A stretch of DNA of 64,000 bases from Silvimonas iriomotensis (GCF_014645535.1 NZ_BMLX01000001.1:923169-987168), one strand, 5' to 3'. Shown: positions 17,976-27,246, numbered from the stretch's first letter. Program-made: numbers and translations. Notes: generated by a model from the letters alone, not told the origin.

Positions 17976-18509
17976 TCAACCCGGCGATATCTGCTTGTAG
18001 AACACGGTGGTGCCGCACAGCTGGCCATCAGGCATCAGCGCAAAGCCCGGAATCTTGCCGCACTCCTGCCAGCCTTCCCGCGTGTACAAGCGCTCTGCCG
18101 CGCCGCCGGTGACGGTATCGAGTACCAGCAACGTCTTGCCGGCCTGGGCGCAATGCTGTTCCAGCGCCTGCATCAGTGCTGCGGCTATGCCTTGTTTGCG
18201 GGCGCGTGGGTGAACCAGCAGTTTGGCTACTTCGGCGCGGTGCGGCTGGTTGTCCGGCAGGTTGAGAATGGCATGCACCGTACCCACGACCTGATTGTTT
18301 TCATCCTGGGCAACCAGAAATAACCGCTTGCCACTGGCCACATCTGCCGCCATGGCTTGCCAGAACGCCGCGGCGCGCGCTGTCGAAAACGGGCTCATGA
18401 AACTGACTGACGCGCCAGCTTCGACGCAGGCGACCAGTACTTCGGATAACTCCTCCAGGATAATGGAGGAAAATTCGGTGATCCGGCTAATGCGGGTGGG
18501 GGTACTCAT
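17976..18509 (-). CDS. GNAT family N-acetyltransferase
   Basis: A 177-residue acetyl-CoA-dependent acyltransferase. The acetyl-CoA binding motif is KLLVHPRARKQGIAAALMQAL (about 95-115), followed by LVLDTVTGGAAERLYTREGWQECG, the typical C-terminal part in which the Tyr of LYTREGW is often the general acid. The upstream gene (36 bases away, same strand) is an XRE-cupin regulator, a frequent pairing that suggests the acetyltransferase is one of its targets. Substrate unknown. Confidence 0.9.
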   Translation of the reverse strand: MSTPTRISRITEFSSIILEELSEVLVACVEAGASVSFMSPFSTARAAAFWQAMAADVASGKRLFLVAQDENNQVVGTVHAILNLPDNQPHRAEVAKLLVHPRARKQGIAAALMQALEQHCAQAGKTLLVLDTVTGGAAERLYTREGWQECGKIPGFALMPDGQLCGTTVFYKQISPG

Positions 18510-18545
18510 GGTGGTATCGATCGCTCTGGCTGGGTTGCAACTGGT

Positions 18546-19100
18546 TCAGTTGTGAATGGCGACGAGATAGCGCGCGTCGGTCTGGCCCGGGTTGTGGAAC
18601 GTGGTCTGGCAACTGAGTTCGAACGCCAGGCAATCACCCGCCAGCATGGCGTAGACCGCTTCGCCCACGCTGATGTGCATTTCGCCCGCCAGCAGCCAGA
18701 TTTGCTGGTGCACCGGGCTCTGGCGCAGACCAGTTTCATAGGCAATGCGCGCGCCGGCCGGAAAAGTGACCTCGACCAGTTGCAAGTCGGGGTTGGCACT
18801 TGAGGGTGACACGTTGCGGCGGATATAGCCGGATTGTGGATCGCGCCAGACCGGTTGTTCGGCAAGGCGGCTTAATGGCGCGGCAGCGGGTTTCTCGGCA
18901 CTGAAAAGATCGGCCAGCGACAAGCCCAGGCCTGCCGCCAGACGCTCTAGTACTACCGCAGTGGCGCTGCTCTGGTTGCGCTCGATCATGGAGATCATGG
19001 AGCGGCTGACGCCCGTTTTGTCTGCCAGCGCATCCAGCGACAAACCGGCCGTTTTGCGCAAGTGGCGAATGCGCTCGGCCAGGCGGGTATTGATATCCAT
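18546..19100 (-). CDS. XRE family regulator with C-terminal cupin domain
   Basis: A 184-residue regulator. Residues about 8-64 form a lambda-repressor-like helix-turn-helix (LSLDALADKTGVSRSMISMIERNQSSATAVVLERLA). Residues about 108-180 form a cupin barrel (VEVTFPAGARIAYET, HQQIWLLAGEMHISVGEAVYAMLAGDCLAFE) that usually senses a small ligand. This architecture is typical of regulators of polyamine, amino-acid or acetyltransferase genes. The ribosome binding site AGAGGA lies in a cluster of inverted repeats immediately upstream, which points to autoregulation. Confidence 0.9.
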   Translation of the reverse strand: MDINTRLAERIRHLRKTAGLSLDALADKTGVSRSMISMIERNQSSATAVVLERLAAGLGLSLADLFSAEKPAAAPLSRLAEQPVWRDPQSGYIRRNVSPSSANPDLQLVEVTFPAGARIAYETGLRQSPVHQQIWLLAGEMHISVGEAVYAMLAGDCLAFELSCQTTFHNPGQTDARYLVAIHN

Positions 19101-19144
19101 GGATTATCCTCTCGTTTACGAGATAAATAATCCAATATATTGGA
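19100..19144. promoter_or_regulatory. cluster of three inverted repeats, probable XRE operator
   Basis: Three dyads are packed in 45 bp: TGGATTAT (19100-19107) with ATAATCCA (19127-19134); TCTCGT-TT-ACGAGA (19110-19123); and the perfect 14-bp palindrome TCCAATATATTGGA (19131-19144). They cover the start codon edge and the ribosome binding site of the XRE-cupin gene. Binding here would block initiation or transcription; the assignment is inference from position and symmetry. Confidence 0.55.
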
Positions 19145-19165
19145 ATTTACTGTCAAGCGTCGCGC

Positions 19166-21469
19166 TCAGGTGCGATCAATCTGCCGGGGTCTGGTCAGCG
19201 TGTCGCGGCTGGCAATGTGGCGGATGGTCCACCAGTCCGGCAGCAATTGCCGCACCCGTGCTTGTCCGAATCGATCATCAATCAGATACAGCGTGCCACG
19301 GTCTTCCAGCGTGCGGATCACCCGCCCCGCCGCCTGCACCACTTTTTGCAGGCCAGGAAAAAGATAGGTGTAGTCGTAACCCGTGCCGAAAATCTCATCC
19401 AGCCGCTGCCGCATTTCTTCGTTGATCGGGTTGACTTGCGGCAAGCCCAGCGTCGCGACAAACGCGCCGATCAAGCGGTTGCCGGGCAGGTCGATCCCTT
19501 CGGCAAAAGCACCGCCCAGCACAGCAAGGCCCACGCCAGAACTGGTTTCGGTAAAGCGGCCGAGAAACTCGGTGCGCGCGGTTTCGCTCATCTGGCGCTG
19601 CTGGGGCCAGAGCGTCAGTTGCGGATGGCGCTGGCGCAGGGCTTCTTCAACTTGCTGCAGATAATCAAAACTGCTGAAAAACGCCAGGTAATTGCCCGGT
19701 TGCGCTGCAAACTGGTGGGCGATCAGATCGGCAATGGGGGCAATCGACGCGCGCCGGTCGTTGAAGCGGGTCGAGACATCAGTCACCACATTGACCGTGA
19801 GCTGGTCAGTGTGAAATGGCGAAATAATGTCGGTCTGCGCGGTGTCCTGCGGCATGCCCAGCGTGTCGGCATAAAAGCCGAACGGGTTGAGCGTGGCCGA
19901 AAACAGCACTGCGGTTTGCGCAGCCTGAAAGCGCGGCTGCAGGTGCGGCGCGGGCACGATATTGCGCAGGCGCAGTGCGGAATCGGCATATCTACCCTCG
20001 CCGCTTCTGACCACTTCAAACCAGGAGTGCGGGCCGTAGCTTTCTGCCAGTCGCGCAAAATGGACTGCATCAAAATAGAAATTGAGCATATCCGCATCCA
20101 GCCCGTCCGGATCTTCGGCCAGAACCTCAGAAAAATCCGCGACCAGCGTGGCCAGCGCCATGACCAGTCTGTCAGGCAAACCGGCGTAAACCAGATAAGG
20201 GACAGACTGAACGCCCACAATGTCATTCCACGCCCGGGTCAGTTTGCGCAGCGACTTTTTCAGCGGCGCCGGCGGGTTCTTGCTGAGCGCCTTGAGAGTG
20301 GATTGCGCCAGTTCGCCGGTATACATGGCGCGGGCGCGTTCGATCAGGTTGTGCGCCTCATCCGTCAGCACACCCACGCGCCAGTCACGCGCCTGGGTCA
20401 GGCTGAACAGCAAGGCGTAGCTGTCAAAGTAATAGTTGTAATCGCCGCTGACCACGTCGGCCCAGCGCGCCATTTCCTGGCTGAGGTAATACGGGCAGAC
20501 CTGATGGGCCAGCGCCACGTCGCGCAGGGTGAATTGATCCATGTGGGGCCGCGTTAGTGCAGCGGCGCGGGCGGCGGGCAGACGGTCGTAAAAGCCCTTG
20601 GCCAGCGGGCAAGAGTCGCCATGGCAGGATTTATCGGGGTGCTCACAGGTTTTGTCGCGCGCCACCATCTCCAGCGAGCGCAAGGGCAAGCCTGGCGCAC
20701 TGCGGCGCAGTTTAAGCAGGCTTTCCTGAATAAGCGCCCGGCCAGAGGTCTTGGCGGCAAGGCAAAACGCCCGGTCCAGCTTGCCGCCGGCCATGGCTTT
20801 CAGCAGCGGAAACAAGGTGCCCATGGTCTTGCCGATGCCGGTGGGTGCTTGCGCCAGCAAGGCACGGCCGGTAAAGGCGGCCTTGTAGACGGTCTCGGCC
20901 AGATCACGCTGGCCTGGCCGGAAATCCGGATGCGGAAACTCCAGCGCAGTCAGCGCCTGCTGGCGTGCCTGAAGGTGCGCCATTTCCTGTTCGGCCCAGG
21001 CCAGAAAGGTGCCACAGCATTCATCAAAGAAGACTTTGAGGGACTCTGCGGTATGCGCCTCGGTCAGGACGGTTTCCCGGCCGGTGCTGAGGTTGTAGTA
21101 CACCAGCGCAACGGTGAGCGTTTGCAGTTCCAGCAACTCGCACATCAACCAGCCATAGATGCGCGCCTGCGCCCAGTGCAGGTGGCGATGATTCTCCGGC
21201 ATGCGCTCCAGCCGGCCGCGATGGGTCTTGATCTCTTCAAGCTGGTTGAGCGTGGGATCGTAGCCGTCAGCGCGGCCGCGCACCTGTAGCGGGCCATACT
21301 CGCCGGCCAGGGTGATTTCAGTGAGGTATTTGGCGCCACGGCGCAAGGTGACAGTCTGGTGGCCGGCGATGCCTTCCTGGGCGGACGGCGCTGGCGTGAA
21401 GCGCAGGTCCAGGTCGCCGCGCTTGGCCACGAATTCGCATAACTCGCGCACCGCCACGCTGTATTTCAT
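19166..21469 (-). CDS. PD-(D/E)XK nuclease fused to Rad3/DinG-type iron-sulfur helicase
   Basis: A 767-residue DNA repair helicase. The N-terminus (about 1-165) resembles a Cas4/RecB-like PD-(D/E)XK nuclease: Asp68 in GRADG and the E-I-K triad at 79-81. The superfamily 2 helicase core follows: Walker A APTGIGKT (208-215), the DEAD_2 region with four cysteines (275, 282, 287, 325) placed to ligate a 4Fe-4S cluster as in XPD/DinG, a DEAH box at 370-373, and the C-terminal motifs GGAFAEGIDLPG and QAAGRVIR. The start at 21469 overlaps the stop of the upstream FAN1 gene as ATGA, so the two are translationally coupled and probably work together on branched or cross-linked DNA. A longer frame to 21496 is less likely. 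Confidence 0.92.
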   Translation of the reverse strand: MKYSVAVRELCEFVAKRGDLDLRFTPAPSAQEGIAGHQTVTLRRGAKYLTEITLAGEYGPLQVRGRADGYDPTLNQLEEIKTHRGRLERMPENHRHLHWAQARIYGWLMCELLELQTLTVALVYYNLSTGRETVLTEAHTAESLKVFFDECCGTFLAWAEQEMAHLQARQQALTALEFPHPDFRPGQRDLAETVYKAAFTGRALLAQAPTGIGKTMGTLFPLLKAMAGGKLDRAFCLAAKTSGRALIQESLLKLRRSAPGLPLRSLEMVARDKTCEHPDKSCHGDSCPLAKGFYDRLPAARAAALTRPHMDQFTLRDVALAHQVCPYYLSQEMARWADVVSGDYNYYFDSYALLFSLTQARDWRVGVLTDEAHNLIERARAMYTGELAQSTLKALSKNPPAPLKKSLRKLTRAWNDIVGVQSVPYLVYAGLPDRLVMALATLVADFSEVLAEDPDGLDADMLNFYFDAVHFARLAESYGPHSWFEVVRSGEGRYADSALRLRNIVPAPHLQPRFQAAQTAVLFSATLNPFGFYADTLGMPQDTAQTDIISPFHTDQLTVNVVTDVSTRFNDRRASIAPIADLIAHQFAAQPGNYLAFFSSFDYLQQVEEALRQRHPQLTLWPQQRQMSETARTEFLGRFTETSSGVGLAVLGGAFAEGIDLPGNRLIGAFVATLGLPQVNPINEEMRQRLDEIFGTGYDYTYLFPGLQKVVQAAGRVIRTLEDRGTLYLIDDRFGQARVRQLLPDWWTIRHIASRDTLTRPRQIDRT

Positions 21470-23121
21470 GCAGCGTCTGCCCAGGTGACGTAACACACGG
21501 CAACGGGAATGCGGTGCTCGGCAAAGTACGCCATCCAGCGCAACTGGTTGTCCTGGAGCCGGTCGCCTGGCCCTTTGACCTCTATCAGCTGGTAGCGTTG
21601 TTCCGCCGGCCAGAAGCGGATCAGGTCTGGCAGGCCGGCGCGGTTGGTCATGATATCGGCCAGCAGTCGCTGGAAAATCACCGTCAGGTGCGCTGCCGGA
21701 ATACAGTCCAGCGCCAGTTGTAGCAGGGGCGCGCTGATGACGGCCCAGTTAACGAAACTGCACTGAATGCCCTGCTTTGCCCCAAACCGCGTCAGGATGG
21801 TCTGGCGATACTGGCCGCTGGCGATCTCGCCCAGACAAGCATCAAACACGGTCTGGCGGCGGGCGTAAAAGTCCGCACTGGAAAGATCGGCCGGGCTGTG
21901 GTGAAACGGGTGAAAAAATGCGCCGGGTACCGGACTGAAAATGGCCGGCCAGCACAACAGGCCAAACAAGGCGTTGAACAGCGTGTTCTCGACATACGCC
22001 ACCGGCGCGGCATCACTATATAGATGATCCCGCGTGATGATCTCGACGTTGTGCGGCGTTTGCACCAGTTGCAGATGCCATTCTTCTGGCGGGGCGGCCT
22101 TGCCGGGCCGGGTGCCGGGCAAGCCAAGCGTGCGGCGCAAACGCGGCAGCATGCGCTGGATTTGCTGCCACTCTGCTTCGCTTTCCGGGTGCTGGTCTGC
22201 CTGTTGCGCCAGCGCGTAGGCATCACCGGGTTGATCCAGTTTTTCCAGCGTGCGGATATGGCGCTGCCGCGCGCCCGGCGCGGTACAACTGGCATACAGC
22301 GGCAAGGCATCAGCAAACTGGCCGGCGCGTTCCAGTTGCTGGGCAATCTGAAACACCAGCCGGGCATGCCGGCGCGCCAGCCAGGGGTTGTCTGCGCGCG
22401 GCGGGGGCAGTTGCGCAAGAAGCGTATCGGGCGGCGTGCCTTCTTCCAGTGCATCACGGCAGCGCGCCAGATGCAGGTAGGTGTCGATATCCTCGCGCTG
22501 CTGGAAAGCCCGGCTGGCGGCACTGAAAGCGACTTCCTCAAAGGTGTAGATGCCCAGGTTGGTCAGGACAAATTCAGACCAGTCCTGGCTCAGATTGCCA
22601 AAGAACATCAACCGCAAGCGTTCGCACAGCGCATCTACCTTGAGTTCGTAGACGATATCGGTGCAGGCCGGCAGCCAGGTACCTAATGGCGCGGCGTGCG
22701 GGTAACTGGCTTTGGCCCACGCCAGTAGCTCTGGTTTGCGGCTCAGTGTGGTCGGCGCGGTCTGCGTGATCGCGGTCAGATCGGCCTTGTTGAATAGCGC
22801 AAACAGCTGCTCAACCGTGATGTCCGGGGTGCCATTGATCCAGCCGTGGGCCAGCAATGGCGTCGCTGCCTCACGAGTGGCGCCAATTTCTGCGTAGTCC
22901 AGTTTGCTGGCTCTGAACAACACCCCTTTGCGCATGACCATGCGGACCAGCAGCGCCTGGGCCACTTCTGGCAAGGCGGCAAAACCATGCAGAAAGGTGC
23001 GCTCCTCGTCATTGAGCAGGTCGTCATACCGCGCGCCGATCCATTCCAGCACCAGCCGGAAATTGTTCAGGTAATAAAACGGGTCGGCCAGCGTGCGGCT
23101 GGCGGGCGTGGCGGCATTCAT
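21466..23121 (-). CDS. FAN1-type VRR-NUC structure-specific nuclease
   Basis: A 551-residue protein close in length to the Pseudomonas FAN1 homologue. The C-terminal VRR-NUC domain shows the catalytic PD-(D/E)XK set: Pro498-Asp499 (AGLPDLIRFW) and Glu514-Val-Lys516 (IEVKGPGDRLQDNQ, a hallmark FAN1 string). The N-terminal part holds the SAP/wedge-like DNA-binding region (FVLTNLGIYTFEEVAF) and a TPR-like middle (RRHARLVFQIAQQLERAGQFADALPLYASC). FAN1 enzymes cut 5' flaps and unhook interstrand cross-links. It is the first gene of a two-gene repair operon with the nuclease-helicase. Confidence 0.92.
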   Translation of the reverse strand: MNAATPASRTLADPFYYLNNFRLVLEWIGARYDDLLNDEERTFLHGFAALPEVAQALLVRMVMRKGVLFRASKLDYAEIGATREAATPLLAHGWINGTPDITVEQLFALFNKADLTAITQTAPTTLSRKPELLAWAKASYPHAAPLGTWLPACTDIVYELKVDALCERLRLMFFGNLSQDWSEFVLTNLGIYTFEEVAFSAASRAFQQREDIDTYLHLARCRDALEEGTPPDTLLAQLPPPRADNPWLARRHARLVFQIAQQLERAGQFADALPLYASCTAPGARQRHIRTLEKLDQPGDAYALAQQADQHPESEAEWQQIQRMLPRLRRTLGLPGTRPGKAAPPEEWHLQLVQTPHNVEIITRDHLYSDAAPVAYVENTLFNALFGLLCWPAIFSPVPGAFFHPFHHSPADLSSADFYARRQTVFDACLGEIASGQYRQTILTRFGAKQGIQCSFVNWAVISAPLLQLALDCIPAAHLTVIFQRLLADIMTNRAGLPDLIRFWPAEQRYQLIEVKGPGDRLQDNQLRWMAYFAEHRIPVAVCYVTWADAA

Positions 23122-23235
23122 TAAAGATGGGTAGATACGCAGCGCAAAGCGGGTGAGAACGATCGTTCTGCATGGTATCAGAAATCCACCCGGATCAGCG
23201 CCCCGCTGCCCGCCACCCGACAGGCGCAGCGGGGC

Positions 23236-23826
23236 TTATTCGCTCTTTGAATTGGCCAGCAGGTGGCGGGCCATTTCCAGGTGATCGTTGATTGTGGGTA
23301 GCGTCATCTGCGCATAGCTCAACAGGTCTTGATCCTTGCCTTCCTTGAGGTAGCCCTGAAACAGTTTCTGGGCTTCCAGATGCCCTTTCAGGCCGGCCAC
23401 GCCAATGTAGTCGTGCTCCAGCTGCGGCGATGGCAGTTTGCTGAGGCGGTCATAGAGCTCCTTGTCGGCCACACTGAGATCATCAGTCAGCCGTATGCCT
23501 TTTTGCGACGCCAGCTGGTTCAGGCCATCCAGATTGGTCTGGTGTTCCTGCACCATACGCTGCGCAAAGAATTTGACCTCAGGCACGGCACTGCGCTGCA
23601 GCATCAGTTGCCCAAGGCGGATTTCCGCCAGGTTGGCGCGGGTGGCGCCATCGACAAAGGCAGCATCGGCCGGACGTAGCGGTGTGCGCGCCGCAGTGCT
23701 GCTGGCGACCGGGCTGGCATCGGCCGCCAGTACGGCGCCGGCACTGGCCAGAATCAACACGCCGGGCAATAGGCATTGCGCCAGCAGGCGGCAGGAAACG
23801 CGCAAGGCGTGGTTGCGACGATGCAT
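23236..23826 (-). CDS. DUF4142 (ferritin-like) secreted protein
   Basis: A 196-residue protein with a signal peptide (LLPGVLILASAGAVLAADAS). The mature part is a helical bundle of the DUF4142 family: AFVDGATRANLAEIRLGQLMLQRS, then VKFFAQRMVQEHQTNLDGL and GHLEAQKLF. Such proteins are predicted periplasmic ferritin-like bundles, often stress-induced; function unproven. The start at 23826 has GGAGAG upstream. It precedes a 700-base gap and reads away from adhE. Confidence 0.88.
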   Translation of the reverse strand: MHRRNHALRVSCRLLAQCLLPGVLILASAGAVLAADASPVASSTAARTPLRPADAAFVDGATRANLAEIRLGQLMLQRSAVPEVKFFAQRMVQEHQTNLDGLNQLASQKGIRLTDDLSVADKELYDRLSKLPSPQLEHDYIGVAGLKGHLEAQKLFQGYLKEGKDQDLLSYAQMTLPTINDHLEMARHLLANSKSE

Positions 23827-24527
23827 GATGCTCTCCGGTCGGCAGTATGGATATGTTGCCAGCGTGCGCCGGAGCGGCGGCGGGGTCTGTCCGGTTGCTT
23901 GTGTGTTTTGCTGTGCGCCGCAGCCTACAGCCGGGCTCGGGATCAAAGGTATTGGCGGGCTGGCTATTCAGGGCGTCAGAAGGCCCTGACGGCGTTCGAT
24001 TTCTGCTATTACGCTGTAAGCCAGTGCCGCCGCTGCGCGCTGTTGCGCGTGTATCTACCGGGCGCCGCCGCAGAAGCCTGACGCGGCTTGGGTGAGAAAA
24101 ATGAAATAAAACAAACAATGACTACGGCATTTGTTACGTTGTTTTGTTACAAAGCCAAGTCGATACTCCGGGCTGAATCTGCTTGTCCTCCCGCGCTGCC
24201 CGGCGCGCCTGTCTGTTTCCCGGTCGTTCTGCCCCCTGCCCGTTTTCCTGAAAAATTTTCCAGTATATGACTAGCTGCGTCTTACCGTGCCGCAGATATT
24301 CCCGAGTTTCTCGTAAGTTGATCGAGTTCTGAGGCAGATCAAATTTTGCGATGCGCAATGACGATATCGTATACGCCGAAATGACTATTTATCGCCAGGT
24401 ACTGGCTGTTTAGCCCGTATGCAACTATTCAATATGGATGCCGGTAAATAGTTGGCAGCATGCTTTTTGCATAAAGCGCACCATGACTGCAAGTGCTGCA
24501 CAGGGAATTCATTCAAGGAGGTTCACA
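23827..24527. promoter_or_regulatory. long leader and control region of adhE
   Basis: About 700 bases with no credible gene. The left third (to about 24100) is GC-rich; 24090-24170 and 24245-24480 are AT-richer. Visible elements are a possible FNR-like site (24329-24342), the dyad TTGCG-ATG-CGCAA (24346-24358) and the perfect palindrome ACGATATCGT (24361-24370). An excellent AAGGAGG precedes the adhE ATG. The region is unusually long for this genome segment and probably holds several regulatory sites. Confidence 0.5.
24329..24342 (+). promoter_or_regulatory. possible FNR/ANR-type site
   Basis: CTGAG-GCAG-ATCAA compares with the FNR consensus TTGAT-N4-ATCAA: the right half is perfect and the left matches three of five. 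It lies about 190 bases before adhE, whose product is a fermentative enzyme normally induced without oxygen. Match quality alone is not decisive. Confidence 0.3.
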
Positions 24528-27197
24528 ATGGCTGTAACCAACACTCAGGAACTTGATGCACTGGTCGCGCGGGTCAAACAGGCCCAGCAAAAGTTCGCTA
24601 CCTACTCACAAGAACAGGTAGATGAAATTTTCCGCAGTGCCGCCCTGGCTGTCGCAGACGCACGTATCCCGCTGGCCCGTATGGCCGTGACGGAAACCGG
24701 TATGGGCGTACTGGAAGACAAGGTCATCAAAAACCATTTCGCCTCCGAGTACATCTATAACGCCTACAAGGATGAAAAAACCTGCGGCGTGCTTTCGGTA
24801 GACGACGTCTACGGCACCATGACCATTGCCGAACCCATCGGCATCATCTGCGGTATCGTGCCAACCACCAACCCCACTTCTACCGCCATTTTCAAGGCGC
24901 TGATTTCCCTCAAAACCCGTAACGGCATTATCTTCAGCCCGCACCCGCGCGCCAAAAAGGCCACGTGTGAAGCAGCCCGCCTGGTGCTGGAAGCCGCCGT
25001 TGCCGCTGGCGCCCCGAAAGACATCATCGGCTGGATCGATGCTCCGTCGGTTGAATTGTCCAACGCGCTGATGCATCACAAGGACGTCAACCTGATCCTG
25101 GCCACCGGCGGCCCGGGTATGGTCAAGGCCGCGTATTCGTCCGGCAAACCCGCCATTGGCGTGGGCGCAGGCAACACCCCGGTTGTGGTTGATGAAACCG
25201 CCGACATCAAGCGCATGGTGGCGTCGATCCTGATGTCCAAGACGTTTGATAATGGCGTGGTCTGCGCGTCCGAGCAGTCCGTGATCATTGTTGATGAAGT
25301 CTATGACGCGGCCCGTGACCGTTTTGCCAAGTCCGGCGGCTACATTCTTAACAAGAAAGAAACTGAAGCCGTCCGCAAGGTGATCTTGATTGATGGCGGC
25401 CTGAATGCCGGCATCGTGGGTCAGTCTGCGGTGAAGATTGCCGAGATGGCCGGCATCAAGGTACCGCCGTACACCAAGGTACTGATCGGTGAAGTGGCAT
25501 CTGTAGGTGAAGAAGAAGCCTTCGCCCACGAAAAGCTCTCCCCGACGCTGGCCATGTATCGCGCCAAAGATTTCCACGATGCGGTACAGAAAGCCGAAGC
25601 GCTGGTGGCGCTGGGCGGGATCGGCCATACCTCGGCCCTGTATACCGACCAGGATTTGCAGGAAGAGCGCATCAAGTACTTCGGCGACAAGATGAAGACG
25701 GCACGTATCCTGATCAACACCCCGTCTTCGCAAGGTGGTATCGGTGACTTGTACAACTTCAAGCTGGCGCCGTCGCTGACTTTGGGTTGTGGCTCCTGGG
25801 GTGGCAACTCGATTTCTGAAAACGTCGGCCCCAAGCACTTGATCAACAAGAAAACCGTCGCCAAGAGAGCCGAGAACATGTTGTGGCACAAGCTTCCCCG
25901 GAACATCTACTTCCGCCGCGGTTGCCTGCCGTTTGCGCTGGAAGACCTGCAAGGCAAGAAGCGCGCTTCCATCGTGACCGGTCCGTATCTGTTCAATAAC
26001 GGCTATTGCGACGAAACCATCAGCATTCTCAAGCAGATGGGCATGGAAGTTGAAGTCTTCTATGAAGTAGAAGCCGACCCGACGCTGGAAGTCGTCCGCA
26101 AGGGTGTGCATGCGCTGAACGTGTTCAAGCCTGACGTCATCATCGCCTTGGGCGGTGGTAGCCCGATGGATGCGGCTAAGATCATGTGGGTGATGTACGA
26201 ACACCCGGAAGTGCACTTCGAAGACCTGGCGCTGCGCTTTATGGATATCCGCAAGCGTATCTACAAGTTCCCGAAAATGGGCATCAAGGCCGAACTGGTC
26301 GCCATCCCCACTACATCGGGCACTGGCTCTGAAGTGACTCCGTTTGCCGTAGTGACAGACGAAAAAACCGGCATGAAATACCCGATTGCCGACTATGAAC
26401 TCACCCCGGGCATGGCCATTATCGACGCCAACCTGGTCATGAACATGCCCAAGAGCCTGACCGCTTTTGGTGGCATCGACGCGGTGACTCACGCGCTGGA
26501 AGCCTATGTATCGGTGATGGCCAACGAGTACTCTGACGCGCAAGGTCTGCAAGCGCTGAAACTGCTGCAGAAATACCTGCCGTCGGCCTATCAGAACGGC
26601 GCGCAAGACCCCAAGGCACGGGAAGAAGTCCATAACGCGGCCACCATTGCCGGGATCGCGTTCGCCAATGCCTTCCTCGGGGTGTGTCACTCCATGGCGC
26701 ACAAGATCGGCGCAGAATTCGGCCTGGCTCACGGTCTGGCCAATGCGCTGTTGATTGCCAACGTGGTGCGTTACAACTCGGTGGATATCCCGACCAAACA
26801 AGCCGCGTTCAGCCAGTACGACCGCCCGATCGCCAAGTGCCGTTATGCTGATGTTGCAGAACACCTCGGCCTGAAGGGCAAGAACGACGACGAGAAGGTG
26901 GAAGCCCTGATCGGCTGGATTGAAGAAATGAAAGCCACGCTGGGCATCCCGACCTCGATCCAGGCTGCTGGCGTCCCGGAAGCATTGTTCTTGTCCAAGC
27001 TTGAAGAAGTGGCGGAAGAAGCGTTTGACGACCAGTGTACCGGCGCCAACCCGCGTTACCCGCTGATCTCCGAGCTCAAGCAGGTGCTGCTCGACAGCTA
27101 CTACGGTCGCCCGTATGTAGAAGCCTATGAGCGTGACTCGGTGGTGGAAGAAGTCGTGGCCAAGGCCCAGGCTTCGGCCAAGGCGGCATCGAAGTAA
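24528..27197 (+). CDS. adhE: bifunctional acetaldehyde-CoA/alcohol dehydrogenase
   Basis: An 889-residue AdhE, the usual length. Residues about 1-440 are the CoA-acylating aldehyde dehydrogenase with catalytic Cys246 (NGVVCASEQS) and the NAD-binding GGPGMVKAAYSSGKPAIGVGAGN. A linker leads to the iron-dependent alcohol dehydrogenase (about 450-889): GGGSPMDAAK, TTSGTGSEVT, ALEAYVSV and CHSMAHKIG, the last two carrying metal-binding positions. It reduces acetyl-CoA to ethanol through acetaldehyde and forms spirosomes in other bacteria. The start is set by AAGGAGG at 24515-24521. It indicates a capacity for fermentative growth. Confidence 0.98.
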   Translation: MAVTNTQELDALVARVKQAQQKFATYSQEQVDEIFRSAALAVADARIPLARMAVTETGMGVLEDKVIKNHFASEYIYNAYKDEKTCGVLSVDDVYGTMTIAEPIGIICGIVPTTNPTSTAIFKALISLKTRNGIIFSPHPRAKKATCEAARLVLEAAVAAGAPKDIIGWIDAPSVELSNALMHHKDVNLILATGGPGMVKAAYSSGKPAIGVGAGNTPVVVDETADIKRMVASILMSKTFDNGVVCASEQSVIIVDEVYDAARDRFAKSGGYILNKKETEAVRKVILIDGGLNAGIVGQSAVKIAEMAGIKVPPYTKVLIGEVASVGEEEAFAHEKLSPTLAMYRAKDFHDAVQKAEALVALGGIGHTSALYTDQDLQEERIKYFGDKMKTARILINTPSSQGGIGDLYNFKLAPSLTLGCGSWGGNSISENVGPKHLINKKTVAKRAENMLWHKLPRNIYFRRGCLPFALEDLQGKKRASIVTGPYLFNNGYCDETISILKQMGMEVEVFYEVEADPTLEVVRKGVHALNVFKPDVIIALGGGSPMDAAKIMWVMYEHPEVHFEDLALRFMDIRKRIYKFPKMGIKAELVAIPTTSGTGSEVTPFAVVTDEKTGMKYPIADYELTPGMAIIDANLVMNMPKSLTAFGGIDAVTHALEAYVSVMANEYSDAQGLQALKLLQKYLPSAYQNGAQDPKAREEVHNAATIAGIAFANAFLGVCHSMAHKIGAEFGLAHGLANALLIANVVRYNSVDIPTKQAAFSQYDRPIAKCRYADVAEHLGLKGKNDDEKVEALIGWIEEMKATLGIPTSIQAAGVPEALFLSKLEEVAEEAFDDQCTGANPRYPLISELKQVLLDSYYGRPYVEAYERDSVVEEVVAKAQASAKAASK

Positions 27198-27220
27198 GTC
27201 GCCACTCTCAGGCAAGAGAA

Positions 27221-27246
27221 AAGCCCCGGTTCGCCGGGGCTTTTTG
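27221..27246 (+). terminator. Rho-independent terminator of adhE
   Basis: An 8-bp stem AGCCCCGG / CCGGGGCT closed by a TTCG tetraloop and followed by five T residues, 24 bases after the adhE stop. Confidence 0.92.

Noticed and set aside
24318-24342. TTGAT...ATCAA with a 15-base spacer as an FNR site
   Set aside because: FNR needs a four-base spacer; only the CTGAG-GCAG-ATCAA reading keeps that spacing.
24134-24358. A 74-codon leftward open frame in the adhE leader
   Set aside because: No ribosome binding site or homology, charged low-complexity product, and it overlaps the regulatory dyads.
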